A DNA stretch of 64,000 bases, taken from assembly GCF_027596085.1 (NCBI RefSeq), contig NC_072472.1:21154552-21218551 (forward strand), written 5' to 3'. Positions within the stretch are counted from its first letter, which is position 1; the number at the start of each line of letters is the position of its first letter. The notes below the pieces were generated by a model. The model saw only the letters and a program-made list of their open reading frames with translations. It had not been told where the DNA came from and did no database searches. Of the stretch, positions 39,625 to 51,400 are shown in pieces. The stretch is from Anoplopoma fimbria (taxonomy: Eukaryota > Chordata > Actinopteri > Perciformes > Anoplopomatidae). The translations under genes were made by a program, and so were the position numbers.

Positions 39625-39736
39625 GACTCCGTGGGTAATACTCTCCTCCAATCACAAGCATGAAGTTGCCCACTGAAAATCTCCATGAGGCTTTTCAGGA
39701 TGTGATTGGAGGAGAGTATTCCCCGTAGTGTCCAGC
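39625..39736. repeat. Hairpin-forming inverted repeat
   Basis: The arms of about 35 bp (39625-39657 and 39702-39736) pair with few mismatches; the inner 18 bases, ATACTCTCCTCCAATCAC, are perfectly complementary. The loop is about 44 bases. It may be a small MITE or a fold in the pknox2 3' flank. Confidence 0.65.
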
Positions 39737-39957
39737 AGAGGGCTCACATGTGCTCATAGAGCTAAGGTTACAATAACGTAATCTTGTCTACGGAGAAGCA
39801 ACTGCCATTGTCTCGTTGCTCCTTGAGCTACCATCTGAGGCCACGCAAAAAAAAAGAATAAATATGCAACCTTCAACACTAGAATGTAAACATATAAAAA
39901 AAATGTGATATACATACTATAAGTGTACACAGTCAGTATACACCGGTTTACTAGAAC

Positions 39958-39979
39958 TTTTTTTTTTTTTTTTTTTTTG
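39958..39979 (+). repeat. Poly(T) tract
   Basis: A run of about 20 T. On the minus strand it is poly(A), possibly an old retroposon tail, but no body is recognised next to it. Confidence 0.8.
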
Positions 39980-40973
39980 CACATGAGAGAAGAAAGAAAT
40001 GAACTAAGATTGTTTAAAAAGTCATGCTCTAAAAGGTTTGCTGGAGCAATGAGTCAAGTGTTTCGCTCATGAGGAAGAAACACGGCGACCTGAGAACCTA
40101 TGACCATTGAAAAGACATGAATGATGTCCCAGCATTGGAAGCCAACACATAGGCCTTCAGTCACTTCTGCAGATATTTGGACAGCATTACTACTTCTTTT
40201 TTTTTATTTCTCTTCACTCTTATTTTAGGAAGCAAAATGACACATAAACTGCAAAGTTACATGTAGACCGGAAATTAAGAGTACTTTCAGTCATGTGAAA
40301 TAGGTTGCAAAAATCTGCAGACCTTTTTTGATAATCATTTTCAATGTGTCATGATATTTGGAAAGATTATATTCAATTTTAAAAGTGGTTGTATTTCACA
40401 TTCATACACAAAAATCTCACTTTGCAAAGATGTTTGTTTTTGTTTGTTTTTGATGCATCTGCAACTACTCCAGACTGCTCATTCAACTGTTTCCTTTTTT
40501 CAGTTCACAGTAAACTGCATCCAAAACTGCCTCAAAATGTTTTTCTGAAAGCACCAAGCTTCTGGAAAGTGGTTAAATTGTCTCAATTTAAACTGGCAGC
40601 AATCTTTTCAACTTTTGGGTTCCTGTGCCATTTTTGTCCATAAATAAAAGGAGCTATAGAGTAAAAAAATTTGCTACTATCCAAATATTTCAAGAGCTTA
40701 CTGCATTAGAACTGCATTGACTAGTAAAATGAAACAACACATAATCATCATGAAACTCAAATCCGTCCTCTGTAATTGTGATGGTGATGGTCATTGTGTC
40801 TGATTAGAGTCGCTCTGCATCAGAGTACTTGATGGATTTTGAGAAAATCCTAATATATCCTTACATGCTCTCATAAATCACTCAGCATTAGAGCTGTTCT
40901 AGTTCAGTTTAAATGAGGCTGTGTTAAGGGGACAAGTGAGGTCCGAGTTCATATGGTCTGTTCCTGCAGTCGA

Positions 40974-41245
40974 CTACTCTAGTTCCTCCCTGTGCTCCAT
41001 GCCAAGATCCCTCCTTCCTCCTCCTCCCCCGCTGGACAGTAGCCTCCCCCTGTCATTTTCCTCCTCTCCGTCCTCCTCCTCCTCTTCCTCCTCCATCCCT
41101 TCTTCCTCTTCCTCCTCCTCCTCCTCCTCTTCGTCTTCCTCCTCAGTGCCGTCCATGGAGTCGTCGGCTCCCAGCATGGCCTGCTGCATGGCCAGGGTGG
41201 CCGAGTCCGAGGACAGCGACTGGAGGCTGTCCATACTCAGCGGGT
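40974..41245 (-). CDS. pknox2: pknox2 last coding exon, acidic tail
   Basis: It starts after CAG (41246-41248) in phase 1 and ends at TAG 40974-40976. It encodes [20 protein letters not shown], then a Glu-rich tract broken by Gly, Met and Asp, and ends [11 protein letters not shown], close to the human end. On the plus strand the tract is a (TCC)n-like stretch that gives false poly-Ser frames. Confidence 0.95.
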
Positions 41246-44200
41246 CTGAGGGGAGGCAGGGAAACAGAGAGGGGGGAAGGGAGTCATGAACTAGTGACAG
41301 AACGAATCCATCCCCTCCACATTCATCTGTGCATCCTTCTGTTCTAAAGTAGCTTTCAAGCAGCCTGGCGGCCCACAAGGCCATTTTTTAATGACTTTAA
41401 GTTCCAGTGAAACAGATGTTAGAGGGTCTTTATCTCCTGTACTGTTACTATTCTCCAGTGAAACACAATATTGGAGCTGTGTTACAAAAAAATCCTTCAC
41501 ATTTGATTGGACAGCTAAAAAGTGGGCAGGTCTAGAATGCAGTGTGACATGGCTCCATACACATGTCCCTTCACTAAAAGCTGCAGATTGATGGATGGAA
41601 GTCATTATATTACTGTTAGAAGTTATTTGGTACTAACTTATAAAAGCAATACATAAAAAAAATATTACACAAAAGTATGTTTTTTTTTCCATATGCATAT
41701 ATTTTTAAATAGGTGAACAATATCCCTGGGTTATGATCTAACTTTAAAATAGATTTTTATCTCAACTTGAAATACCAGTGACAGAATGATGGAGACTTAT
41801 TTGACTCAATTAAGTTAATTACTTACTTGTATAATTTCATATCATATCGTATAATATTCTGATAATTTCATATCAGTATATATTAAGGTTTGTATGTGGC
41901 AGTACTTCCACTGAATAAACTATTTGACAACTAGTAATGCACAGTTTTTTACAGCCTAGAAGCTCTCTCTTGTGTCTCCCAGTGTTCCCACTCCTTTTGT
42001 CTTCCATGTCCCCAGCTTGCTTTGTGTGTGCGTATGTGTGTGAGTCTCCCCCTGTCCTGCCATCTATCTGTGCCCAGTCTACCGTCACACCTGCCTGTAA
42101 TCAGCCAATCACCTCCCTCAGCTCACACACCTGCCATTTGTTAGCCCCTCCTCTCTGCAGTATATCTTCCCCGGCTCTTCGCCCACTGTGCGCCAGATCA
42201 TTGTCTCAGCTACTGTGGTGGTTGCATTCAGGCCAAGCTTATAAGCTTAGTTCCTTGTAGTCCTGTTTCCTGTGCTCCAGGATTCCTGTCCTGCCGGGTC
42301 TGCTTCCCGTGTGCTTCCTCAGCCTGCCCACATCACTCTCGTTCAACCTGGTCTCTCAAAAAACCTTTTTAAAACTCAACCAACCTCCGTATTGTCTTAC
42401 TTTTGGGTCCATCCTTGTGACACCACAACACAGTATCTAAATGTTCCCCTGCCTGAATGAAACCTACCCTGAATAACATCCTCATATTACTGCTGGTTCA
42501 CTTACAGCAATGACAGTGAAGTTTGCTCCTCCACATTGCTCAGTCTTTGCCTGCTACAGCTGCATTGTGGAGATAGTAGATAATAAATTACAGCAATAAA
42601 TAGAATCTATAACCTAAAATGGGCCTTGGATGACTGAAAACTATTTCTTTATCTAACTATAGTGTTGGACCCCTGGTGCTTTCAGACACAAACTAAGATC
42701 TAATTTAAGATTCCTGTAGAACAAATGCTGATTTCTTTTCCCACCAAGAATATTATACTCTCTGTTCTTGACTTTTGCCTTCACATCTTCTCAAATAAAT
42801 AAAAGTCAATAGTGACATCTAGTGGGGACATTTCAAACACACAGAGTTTGAATTGGAAGCTTAGCTGTGTTTTGATTTTTTGATTTCATTGGAGAGCGCT
42901 ATCTTACTGTCTGAGTTGTTTCCTGATCTGTGCGTCTGAAGAACTCCAGCCACGATGGAGTCGGGCCAGAAGCGCTGCGTCGGACGGTGCTGGGACTTCA
43001 TCTTCTTGGCTTTAGGAGCTGGGTCCGGGTTACTTGCGTCCAACATGGGCTGGAGGATACGCCGACGAGCGTTGATGAACCTGTGAGAACGACAAAAGGA
43101 CAAGGTTGAATGATGGAGGGGATATACATTCACATGTTCAGACGAAGATGCCTTCTATTATAGAAGTTAATCCGATATATGTTTGGCGGATGAAGTATTT
43201 TGTGATAATTGTTTTGGATTGACCTTATTAACAATTCTAAGCTATTTTGCTTTCATCAGGCCGATGTCTGAGGTTGTTTATTGCTTTCCTGATATACAGT
43301 CCATTGACGCGTCATGTGACTTATATATCACCATAGATACAAATTATTAAAAACAACATCACCGTCTTCATTTTAAAATAATTATTTTTATGAAATGCAA
43401 AATGTACTCCTAGTGAGTACATACATTTACAAGAGGAATGTAAATGATCAGAAATACAAAACATACAAAGTTTAAACCAATTTCAAAATATTTAGAACTA
43501 GAAAAAAGTAATTATATATATGAATATATAGATAATAGTAAAACAATTAACAAATACAATCTTTCATTTCAACCAAACAATGGATAAAAAGGTTGAATCT
43601 CGAAGTACAAAGCAGTTAAATTCTGGATCAAATTTTTTCAAATATCTTCCATTTCTTACAAACTATCATGTTCCTGGAGAACAAAAAATATATCAAAGAG
43701 TGACGCATGACCATAAGGGAGGCACAATGTGGTCTGAGGTGTACTTGCTGTATAAGACCAGGAGATGGCACCACCATACCAGTAATGTGCTGGGGTGCTG
43801 CACTATATGCAAGTACAAGTAAAACCTCTACTCCACACATACTACAATAANNNNNNNNNNNNNNNNNNNNNNNNNNNNNNNNNNNNNNNNNNNNNNNNNN
43901 NNNNNNNNNNNNNNNNNNNNNNNNNNNNNNNNNNNNNNNNNNNNNNNNNNGTTCTCCCACTTAAAAGATGAGAGACGCCTGTAATTTTCATCATAGGTAC
44001 ACTTCAACTATGAGAGACAGAATGGGGGAAAGAATCCAGGAAATCACATTGTAGGATTTTTAATGAATTAATTGGTAAATTCCTCGGGAAAATAAGTATT
44101 TGGTCACCTACAAACAAGCAAGAGTTCTGGCTCTCACAGACCTGTAACTTCTTCTTTAAGAGGCTCCTCTGTCCTCCACTCGTTACCTGTATTAATGGCA

Positions 44201-45398
44201 CCTGTTTGAACTTGTTATCAGTATAAAAGACACCTGTCCACAACCTCAAACAGTCACACTCCAAACTCCACTATGGCCAAGACCAAAGAGCTGTCAAAGG
44301 ACACCAGAAACAAAATTGTAGACCTGCACCAGGCTGGGAAGACTGAATCTGCAATAGGTAAGCAGCTTGGTGTGAAGAAATCAACTGTGGGAGCAATTAT
44401 TAGAAAATGGAAGACATACAAGACCACTGATAATCTCCCTCGATCTGGGGCTCCACGCAAGATCTCACCCCGTGGGGCAAAATGATCACAAGAACGGTGA
44501 ACAAAAATCCCAGAACCACACGGGGGACCTAGTGAATGACCTGCAGAGAGCTGGGACCAAAGTAACAAAGGCTACCATCAGTAACACACTACGCCGCCAG
44601 GGACTCAAATCCTGCAGTGCCAGACGTGTCCCCTGCTTAAGCCAGTACATGTCCAGGCCCGTCTGAAGTTTGCTAGAGAGCATTTGGATGATCCAGAAGA
44701 GGATTGGGAGAATGTCATATGGTCAGATGAAACCAAAATAGAACTTTTGGTAAAAACTCAACTCGTCGTGTTTGGAGGAGAAAGAATGCCGAGTTGCATC
44801 CAAAGAACACCATACCTACTGTGAAGCATGGGGGTGGAAACATCATGCTTTGGGGCTGTTTTTCTGCAAGGGGACCAGGACGACTGATCCGTGTAAAGGA
44901 AAGAATGAATGGGGCCATGTATCGTGAGATTTTGAGTGAAAACCTCCTTCCATCAGCAAGGGCATTGAAGATGAAACGTGGCTGGGTCTTTCAGCATGAC
45001 AATGATCCCAAACACACCGCCCGGGCAACGAAGGAGTGGCTTCGTAAGAAGCATTTCAAGGTCCTGGAGTGGCCTAGCCAGTCTCCAGATCTCAACCCCA
45101 TAGAAAATCTGTGGAGGGAGTTGAAAGTCCGTGTTGCCCAGCGACAGCCCCAAAACATCACTGCTCTAGAGGAGATCTGCATGGAGGAATGGGCCAAAAT
45201 ACCAGCAACAGTGTGTGAAAAGCTTGTGAAGACTTACAGAAAACGTTTGACCTCTGTCATTGCCAACAAAGGGTATATAACAAAGTATTGAGATGAACTT
45301 TTGTTATTGACCAAATACTTATTTTCCACCATAATTTGCAAATATATTCTTTAAAAATCAGACAATGTGATTTTCAGGAATTTTTTCTCATTTTGTCT

Positions 45399-45452
<54 letters not shown>

Positions 45453-48400
45453 ATGTGTAATAAAATACTTTTCTAGGGGAATACATGCCAGGGTAAGGCC
45501 CAAGTGGGACCAAAAACCCTCCAATAGCAGAGTCTTCATCCATGCTGACTGACTGAGCATGTGCAACGTTTTTAATGCTAATCATGGAACACGAGGCTCT
45601 GTGTGACTACCAGAACAAAAAAATTCTCCTAAACATTTAATATTGTCAAACAGCTGTTTGGACATTGAATTTAGGATCACATATACTTTTGTCTAGTCTA
45701 GAAAATGGCAGATGTTTTCATTTGATTGTAAAGTGAAAAAAATAGGCAGCTCATAAACATCAGAGTTGTGACTATAAACTGAGGTCACTTGGTCATGAAA
45801 TGGGAGGGTGTTGGGGCCGGACTGGAACTGGGCCCATTTATTGATCATGTAACTTCCAGACAAGGTTCCAGTCCGTGTGCTAAGCTAAGCTAACCATCTG
45901 CCGGCTTTAGCCCTCACTTAGCGTGCAGACATGAGACCCTCTCATCAAACTTGGACAATAAAGTGACAACTTTAACATAACAGAATAGACAATATTGCAG
46001 TTATTCAGTGAGTTGATTTCATATTTCAAAGGTTGACATTTCTTCCGAGGTGAAATCTCCAACAGAAGATTTGTCTTCAAATGTCTTCAGTGGGAAAGCA
46101 TCAAACATCCAGAATAACAGGGACACTGTCTGCGGAAAGACAGTGTCCCTGTTGGGGTTTGGCAGAGCTGCACTGATACATACTAATAATGTTATAACAA
46201 TAATGATACTGGAAAGTTGAGACATCTTAATGGATTAAACAAAGCCAACGGGAGAGGGGGGAGATGTCTATCTGTATACACCCACACAGTCCTGAGAAGA
46301 GGGGAGGACGTTTTCAGATAATTTAGTTAAGAAAAATGCCTCCTGTGACTTTAAAGTTTTTGAATCAAGAAAAGAAAATGTTGAAATAATATCTGAGTTA
46401 NNNNNNNNNNNNNNNNNNNNNNNNNNNNNNNNNNNNNNNNNNNNNNNNNNNNNNNNNNNNNNNNNNNNNNNNNNNNNNNNNNNNNNNNNNNNNNNNNNNN
46501 TTCCATTCAATATTGGGTTTATTCTGGGTTGTTTCATGCATTTCAATAGCGAGGGGCGCCGGCCAAATGAGTGTGTATGTGGCCTCTTAAACTTTTGGCT
46601 TCCATGTGACTTCATGCTGGTCTCTAATTGGTCACTTCAAGATTCTCCTCCGGGCGCAGCTCTCTGCGCCCCTGGCCAATCAGCGTGCTTGGGCTCATTT
46701 TCATCCAGTCTGATTGATTCATGATACCTGTCAGTCAAAGTCACTCCCCCTGGCAACGGAGCCGTGCCTGTCACTCAAAGAGCGACAGACACGCCCACGC
46801 GCACACGGAGCAGACAGAAAAAAACAACAACGAGAAGACAGGAGGAGACATGGCGACAGCAAACGAAAATTCGGTTGTTTCGTTACGCAGTAATCCTTTC
46901 TCGAGGCGTTCGGTGGAGGAAAAAAAAGAATAAAGGAGCTTGGACCGGAGCAGCCTGATATACAAATCCAGCAGCAGGCAAGTGACACTAGAGGCTTCTC
47001 CCGTTTGTGTTACACCAAACACAGTTGGCTAGCTGGATGTGGAGTTAGCAATGCTCTCTATTGCTTTCCATGCTTGCTTTTTCAAAGTGTTGGCAGTGGC
47101 ACTGAAGCTCTGTGGACAACAACTGGGGTCAGAGACCTGAAACATCTCTCTGAAAAATGCAAACGGCATGAAAGTAGCCGTAGCCACCTTGACAACAGCA
47201 TGAAGCTACAGTTTTTTGGCCGAGTTAGCATTGCTGAACAATTAGATGAGGGCTACAGAGTTGGCATTAGAAGGCACAATGAAGAGGTGACAAAAAATCG
47301 TCACATACTGTCCAGGATAATAGACTGTGTGAAATTTTGTGGGGCCTTTGAATTGGCTTTACGTGGCCATGATGAGAGTGAGAGCTCTGTCAACCCCGGG
47401 ATATTTCGTGGGCTGGTGGATTTTGTTGCCTCTCTGGATGGAGCTTTGAAAGAGCACCTTGAGACTGCCACTGTTTTTAAGGGTACTTCAAAAACTGTCC
47501 AAAATGAGCTCCTGGATTGTATGTTGTCTGTTGCAAGGGAGCAAAATTTATGTTCAAGTAGTTTATTGTTGTGTTGTAATCCCCGCCCGCCAGTGCGCCC
47601 CCAGATTTTTTTAGCACCAGCCGCCAACTACAATAATAAAAAGCAGGGTCTTCCTGTCTGAACGTGTACATGAGGACTTTATGGCATTCTTCTTACAGGA
47701 ATACAGAAACTTACCAGTTGTTCACTTGTAAAAGCGTGAGATTAGTTTGTCCTGCGATCTGCCTTTTCTCGTCTTCTGTTGGGTACGGGTGCTGAAAGAA
47801 GGAAGACACAGAGTCTCAGTTGTCAAAGCACTTCTTCTTTAGTTAATAGCGTTTGTGTGACACTCTCTGATTGGTTCTGACTTTTCATGTGAAGATGCTC
47901 TATTCTCTGATCATTCCATAAACCTCCTTCAACACGTTAACTCTCCATATACATGCTCTGCTTCTCTGCCTCTATAGCTGCCTATACATAACATTTCCCT
48001 TTAACAGGCCGAAAAGTAGGAACATCTCTGACACACACTCTCTTCCTCACCATGAGATGCTGAAAGAGCCAGGAGCGCATAATGTTGGTGGCGTGTTTGG
48101 GCAGGACCCCCCGCTTATTCTTGGACTTCTTGTCTTCGCTGTCCAACAGGGACGACAGGTCCAGGTTTACCTTTACAATAAACACAGGAGGACGAGAGGA
48201 GAGAAGAGGAGGGGGGAAGGAAAAGGAGAAAAAAGGAGAGGATGGTAGGGCTTACTTATTGTTGCCACGGAAACAAAGGGAGACTACCAATTACCTATCC
48301 TTTTTTTTCAGTGGCAAGGGCAGAAACACCTCCTCAAGAGTCACCATGGAAACTGAATTTGAGTAATGATACTTAAAATATAAAAAAGCAGTGCCCTTGA

Positions 48401-51400
48401 CTGTGTGGAAACACGAGAGGGTCATTTGTCCTTTCGGTGCTTCGATGAGGAGCATAAAGAGCCGAGTGTCAGGCAAAGCTTTGGTCTAAAGTTTGGATTT
48501 CTTCACTGCTGAATCAGTGAAGGGCTGGTGCAAAGCGTGACTGTGTTTGTCTTGGTTTTTCATTTGTGTTGACCTAAGCCTGTCTTTGTGTTCAGTGAGA
48601 AATCATTATTCAGATGTTATTGTTTGGAGTGCGAGTGCTGAAGGACGAGATGCTCTCAGAGTATTGACAGTGTTTGACAGCCTGCGGTGTGTATGTTTGG
48701 ACGTGCGTGAGTCCATGTGTTTGGTCTGGCTGAGCCGTACTTGTGAGGACCTACTTTGTAGCCCACTGCTCTTGTGAGGACCTTTATGGCTGTGTCGGTC
48801 ATCAGTTGTTGCCCTCGAGGTTCAGTGAGGGTTAGTACTTGGTGTGGATGAATATGTAAATATGAATGTAAAAAAAAAGCCTGTATGTGAATGTTCTTCC
48901 CTCTGAGCCATAGAGCTCCATTAAAAACACATCAATAGACTGGGTGACATGTTCCTTCATCACCATGAACACAGACACTGTAGTTGATTTGGACTCAATC
49001 CCCCATACACCGTCCTGCTGTCACACATACTCTCTAGAGCACCAAGTGTGGATTAATCCGCCACTGAAAATAGACCCCAACACATTAAATGTTTTCTACT
49101 TTTTGTGAATTGTTTGATTACATCTACAGTGGCCAGTTGTTTTAGGAATTACTGATCCTCTTAAAAAAAAATAAACAATATATTAAAAATGTTTGTATTC
49201 AATAAGAATCAATGGAATTGGGCTTTAAGTGCAAGCAGGGTAGGGAATTCAGAACGTATTGGGAAATTGATTCAGTGTTGGTTTAGGTCTTCTAGTGGGT
49301 AAACTATCACAAAAAAATATAGAAAGTTCTGGTTGAAGGTTAGCCCCAGAGTCCCCAGAGAAAGAATGTGAGATGATGCAATGTCCTCCTACGTGACAAA
49401 AACAAATGCATGTGCGCGTCTGTATGTGTTCACGGTGTGTGTGTGTTAATTTCCTTGTGGAGATGTGTGTGTGTGTGTGTGTGCTCTGAAGCAGATAATA
49501 TGAGACACAATGGGCCCTCATTTTTCTTTGATACTATTTATATCTATGCACCAAATTACATCGCACACTGTCTTTTACTGCCGGCATAGTTGTACAAATG
49601 TAATATATAATATTATAGCAAATATTTTTAATGTTCTTTTTAATGATTTCTTTGAATCAGGTAGCCATTTGTGGAAGCTAAAACACTTCTGAGGGGAGCA
49701 TACTGTATGGAAATTTCATATGCACAAGTATGGAGGACAAAAAGCATGAATAAATAAAAAATGCAGGTCTTCTAAAGAATATGAAATTGATTAATTAAAT
49801 GCAGAGCGTAGTAGTGGAAAGAATCCCTGCTGTCTTGGAGATGAATAAAGACAAACCTATATGCACTTAACAACATGCAGAACCCCCCTTAACCCAAACC
49901 AGGCCCATAAATACACATCCAAACACACTAACATCCCCCCTCATACTTCCCACACAAAACAACAGTCATTACAGTTGCAGCTGGATGTCACGTGGATAAC
50001 CCTCCTCTTATACCCCCCCAGCCCTGGGAGTGTGTGTGTTGCGGGGGAAAGCAAGGTTGAATTAATTGGCGGTACCGAGCTCAAGAGTGTGATTACTCGG
50101 GGCTTGTCGGCAAAGTATCAACGGGGATGTGTTCAATTCCCAGCCCGCATGTAGCCCTCTGCCTCAGCTGGGTCGCGACTATCCACCATGGCCTCCTCTG
50201 ACTGTCAGGCACAGAATTACCTGCTGAAACTGAGCCGCTCTTCAGGCCACAGCCGCTGCACAGGGATCACTGCTTGAACTTCCAAGTTTTTATTTAGATC
50301 TATAAGCGAGTGTTGAGACTGTCGAGGCCAGAAAAATAAAAATGGCCGCACCAGTGATGCGTTAAATTCAGCTAGCCCGGTGCTTTTTCTGACTCATGAA
50401 TATGTTTAAAAAACAAAAAGGGCAGTAATTTGCATTCTTGAAATCAGGCTAAATTGTATTTGTAGTTCTGAATACTAATTACTTACCCAATCAATCTATA
50501 TTTTAAAAAAAAAAAACTAATAGGTACGTTTTCTGCCTAGTATCACTGTTCTCACCAAAATGAACATGTATAAGCAGGTTTGTTAACACGGGAAAACCTT
50601 GTTAAACCTAGTGTTTGCGATGATCAGCAAAGTAAAGATTGTACAGAACTTTGCAGCCAGACTGCACTAGTTACCAATCTCCTTTAGAATCCATTTTCAA
50701 ATTTTACTTAGAACTAACAAGGCTTTGCATGGCCAGGCGCCAGATTACATCAGTGAACTTTTAACTCCCTATTGTCCAAAAAGGCCTCTCAGATCCGCTA
50801 GGTTAGGCCTGCTAGCTGGTCCATAATGGAGGTTAAGATCTTAGGGTGATTAAGCGTTTTCTGTACTGGCACCCCAGCTCTGGAACAGTCTTCCAGTTAG
50901 TATTTGATCTGCTGACACTGTTTCCGCAATCTGCAGAGGCGGATAGTTTTCGGACTCTAGACGGAGCTGGCTGATACTACATCATGATTGTCCGGTCCAC
51001 GTTTCAAGGCTGTGACCTAGTGAAGGGTCAATTGATTACTAAGAACAGGTATGAGGCTCATTCATCTCTATATCAACCTAACACTCAAAAACAAAAGAAC
51101 TGAGAGTGACCCAAATATGCTAAAGTAACTGCAGAAGCATTCTGATTTGGTAAATAGGAAATATTAAAACCACAAATGTGGCCTTGTGTCATAACAAATT
51201 CAATTCCAGGCTTTCATGTTGGGCTGACTGTTTTAAATCCTTTCATTGTAAGGATATAAAACAGTTGTGTTTATAATATCATTACATATCATAATACAAA
51301 AAATGGCTGACTGATTATAATTTTATTTCCTGTATCTGTGTAAATCACATCATGAAAAAATTGAATCTACAGTATAGATACTCTGAAGTGCATGTCCTTA

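Larger units (their letters stand above)
35181..40973. other. Spacer between pknox2 3' end and panx3 start
   Basis: 5.8 kb separates the pknox2 stop from the panx3 start; both read leftwards. It should hold the panx3 promoter and 5' UTR and the pknox2 3' UTR. TTTATT at about 40205 (AATAAA on the minus strand) could end pknox2, a weak guess. Listed repeats lie at 35750, 36400, 37681 and 39625. A segment at 38460-38650 resembles an anonymous fish repeat. No other exon was recognised. Confidence 0.5.

Noticed and set aside
40921..41289. Plus-strand Ser/Pro-rich frame of 122 codons
   Set aside because: It is the reverse complement of the Glu-rich pknox2 tail.
43580..43822. 80-codon plus-strand frame beside the N gap
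   Set aside because: No recognised similarity, antisense to pknox2, and no splice or promoter support.
50035..50150. tRNA-like words (a TGGCGGTACCGA and a GTTCAATTCCC)
   Set aside because: The boxes do not fit the A and B consensus well and no cloverleaf pairing is seen; at most a decayed SINE piece.
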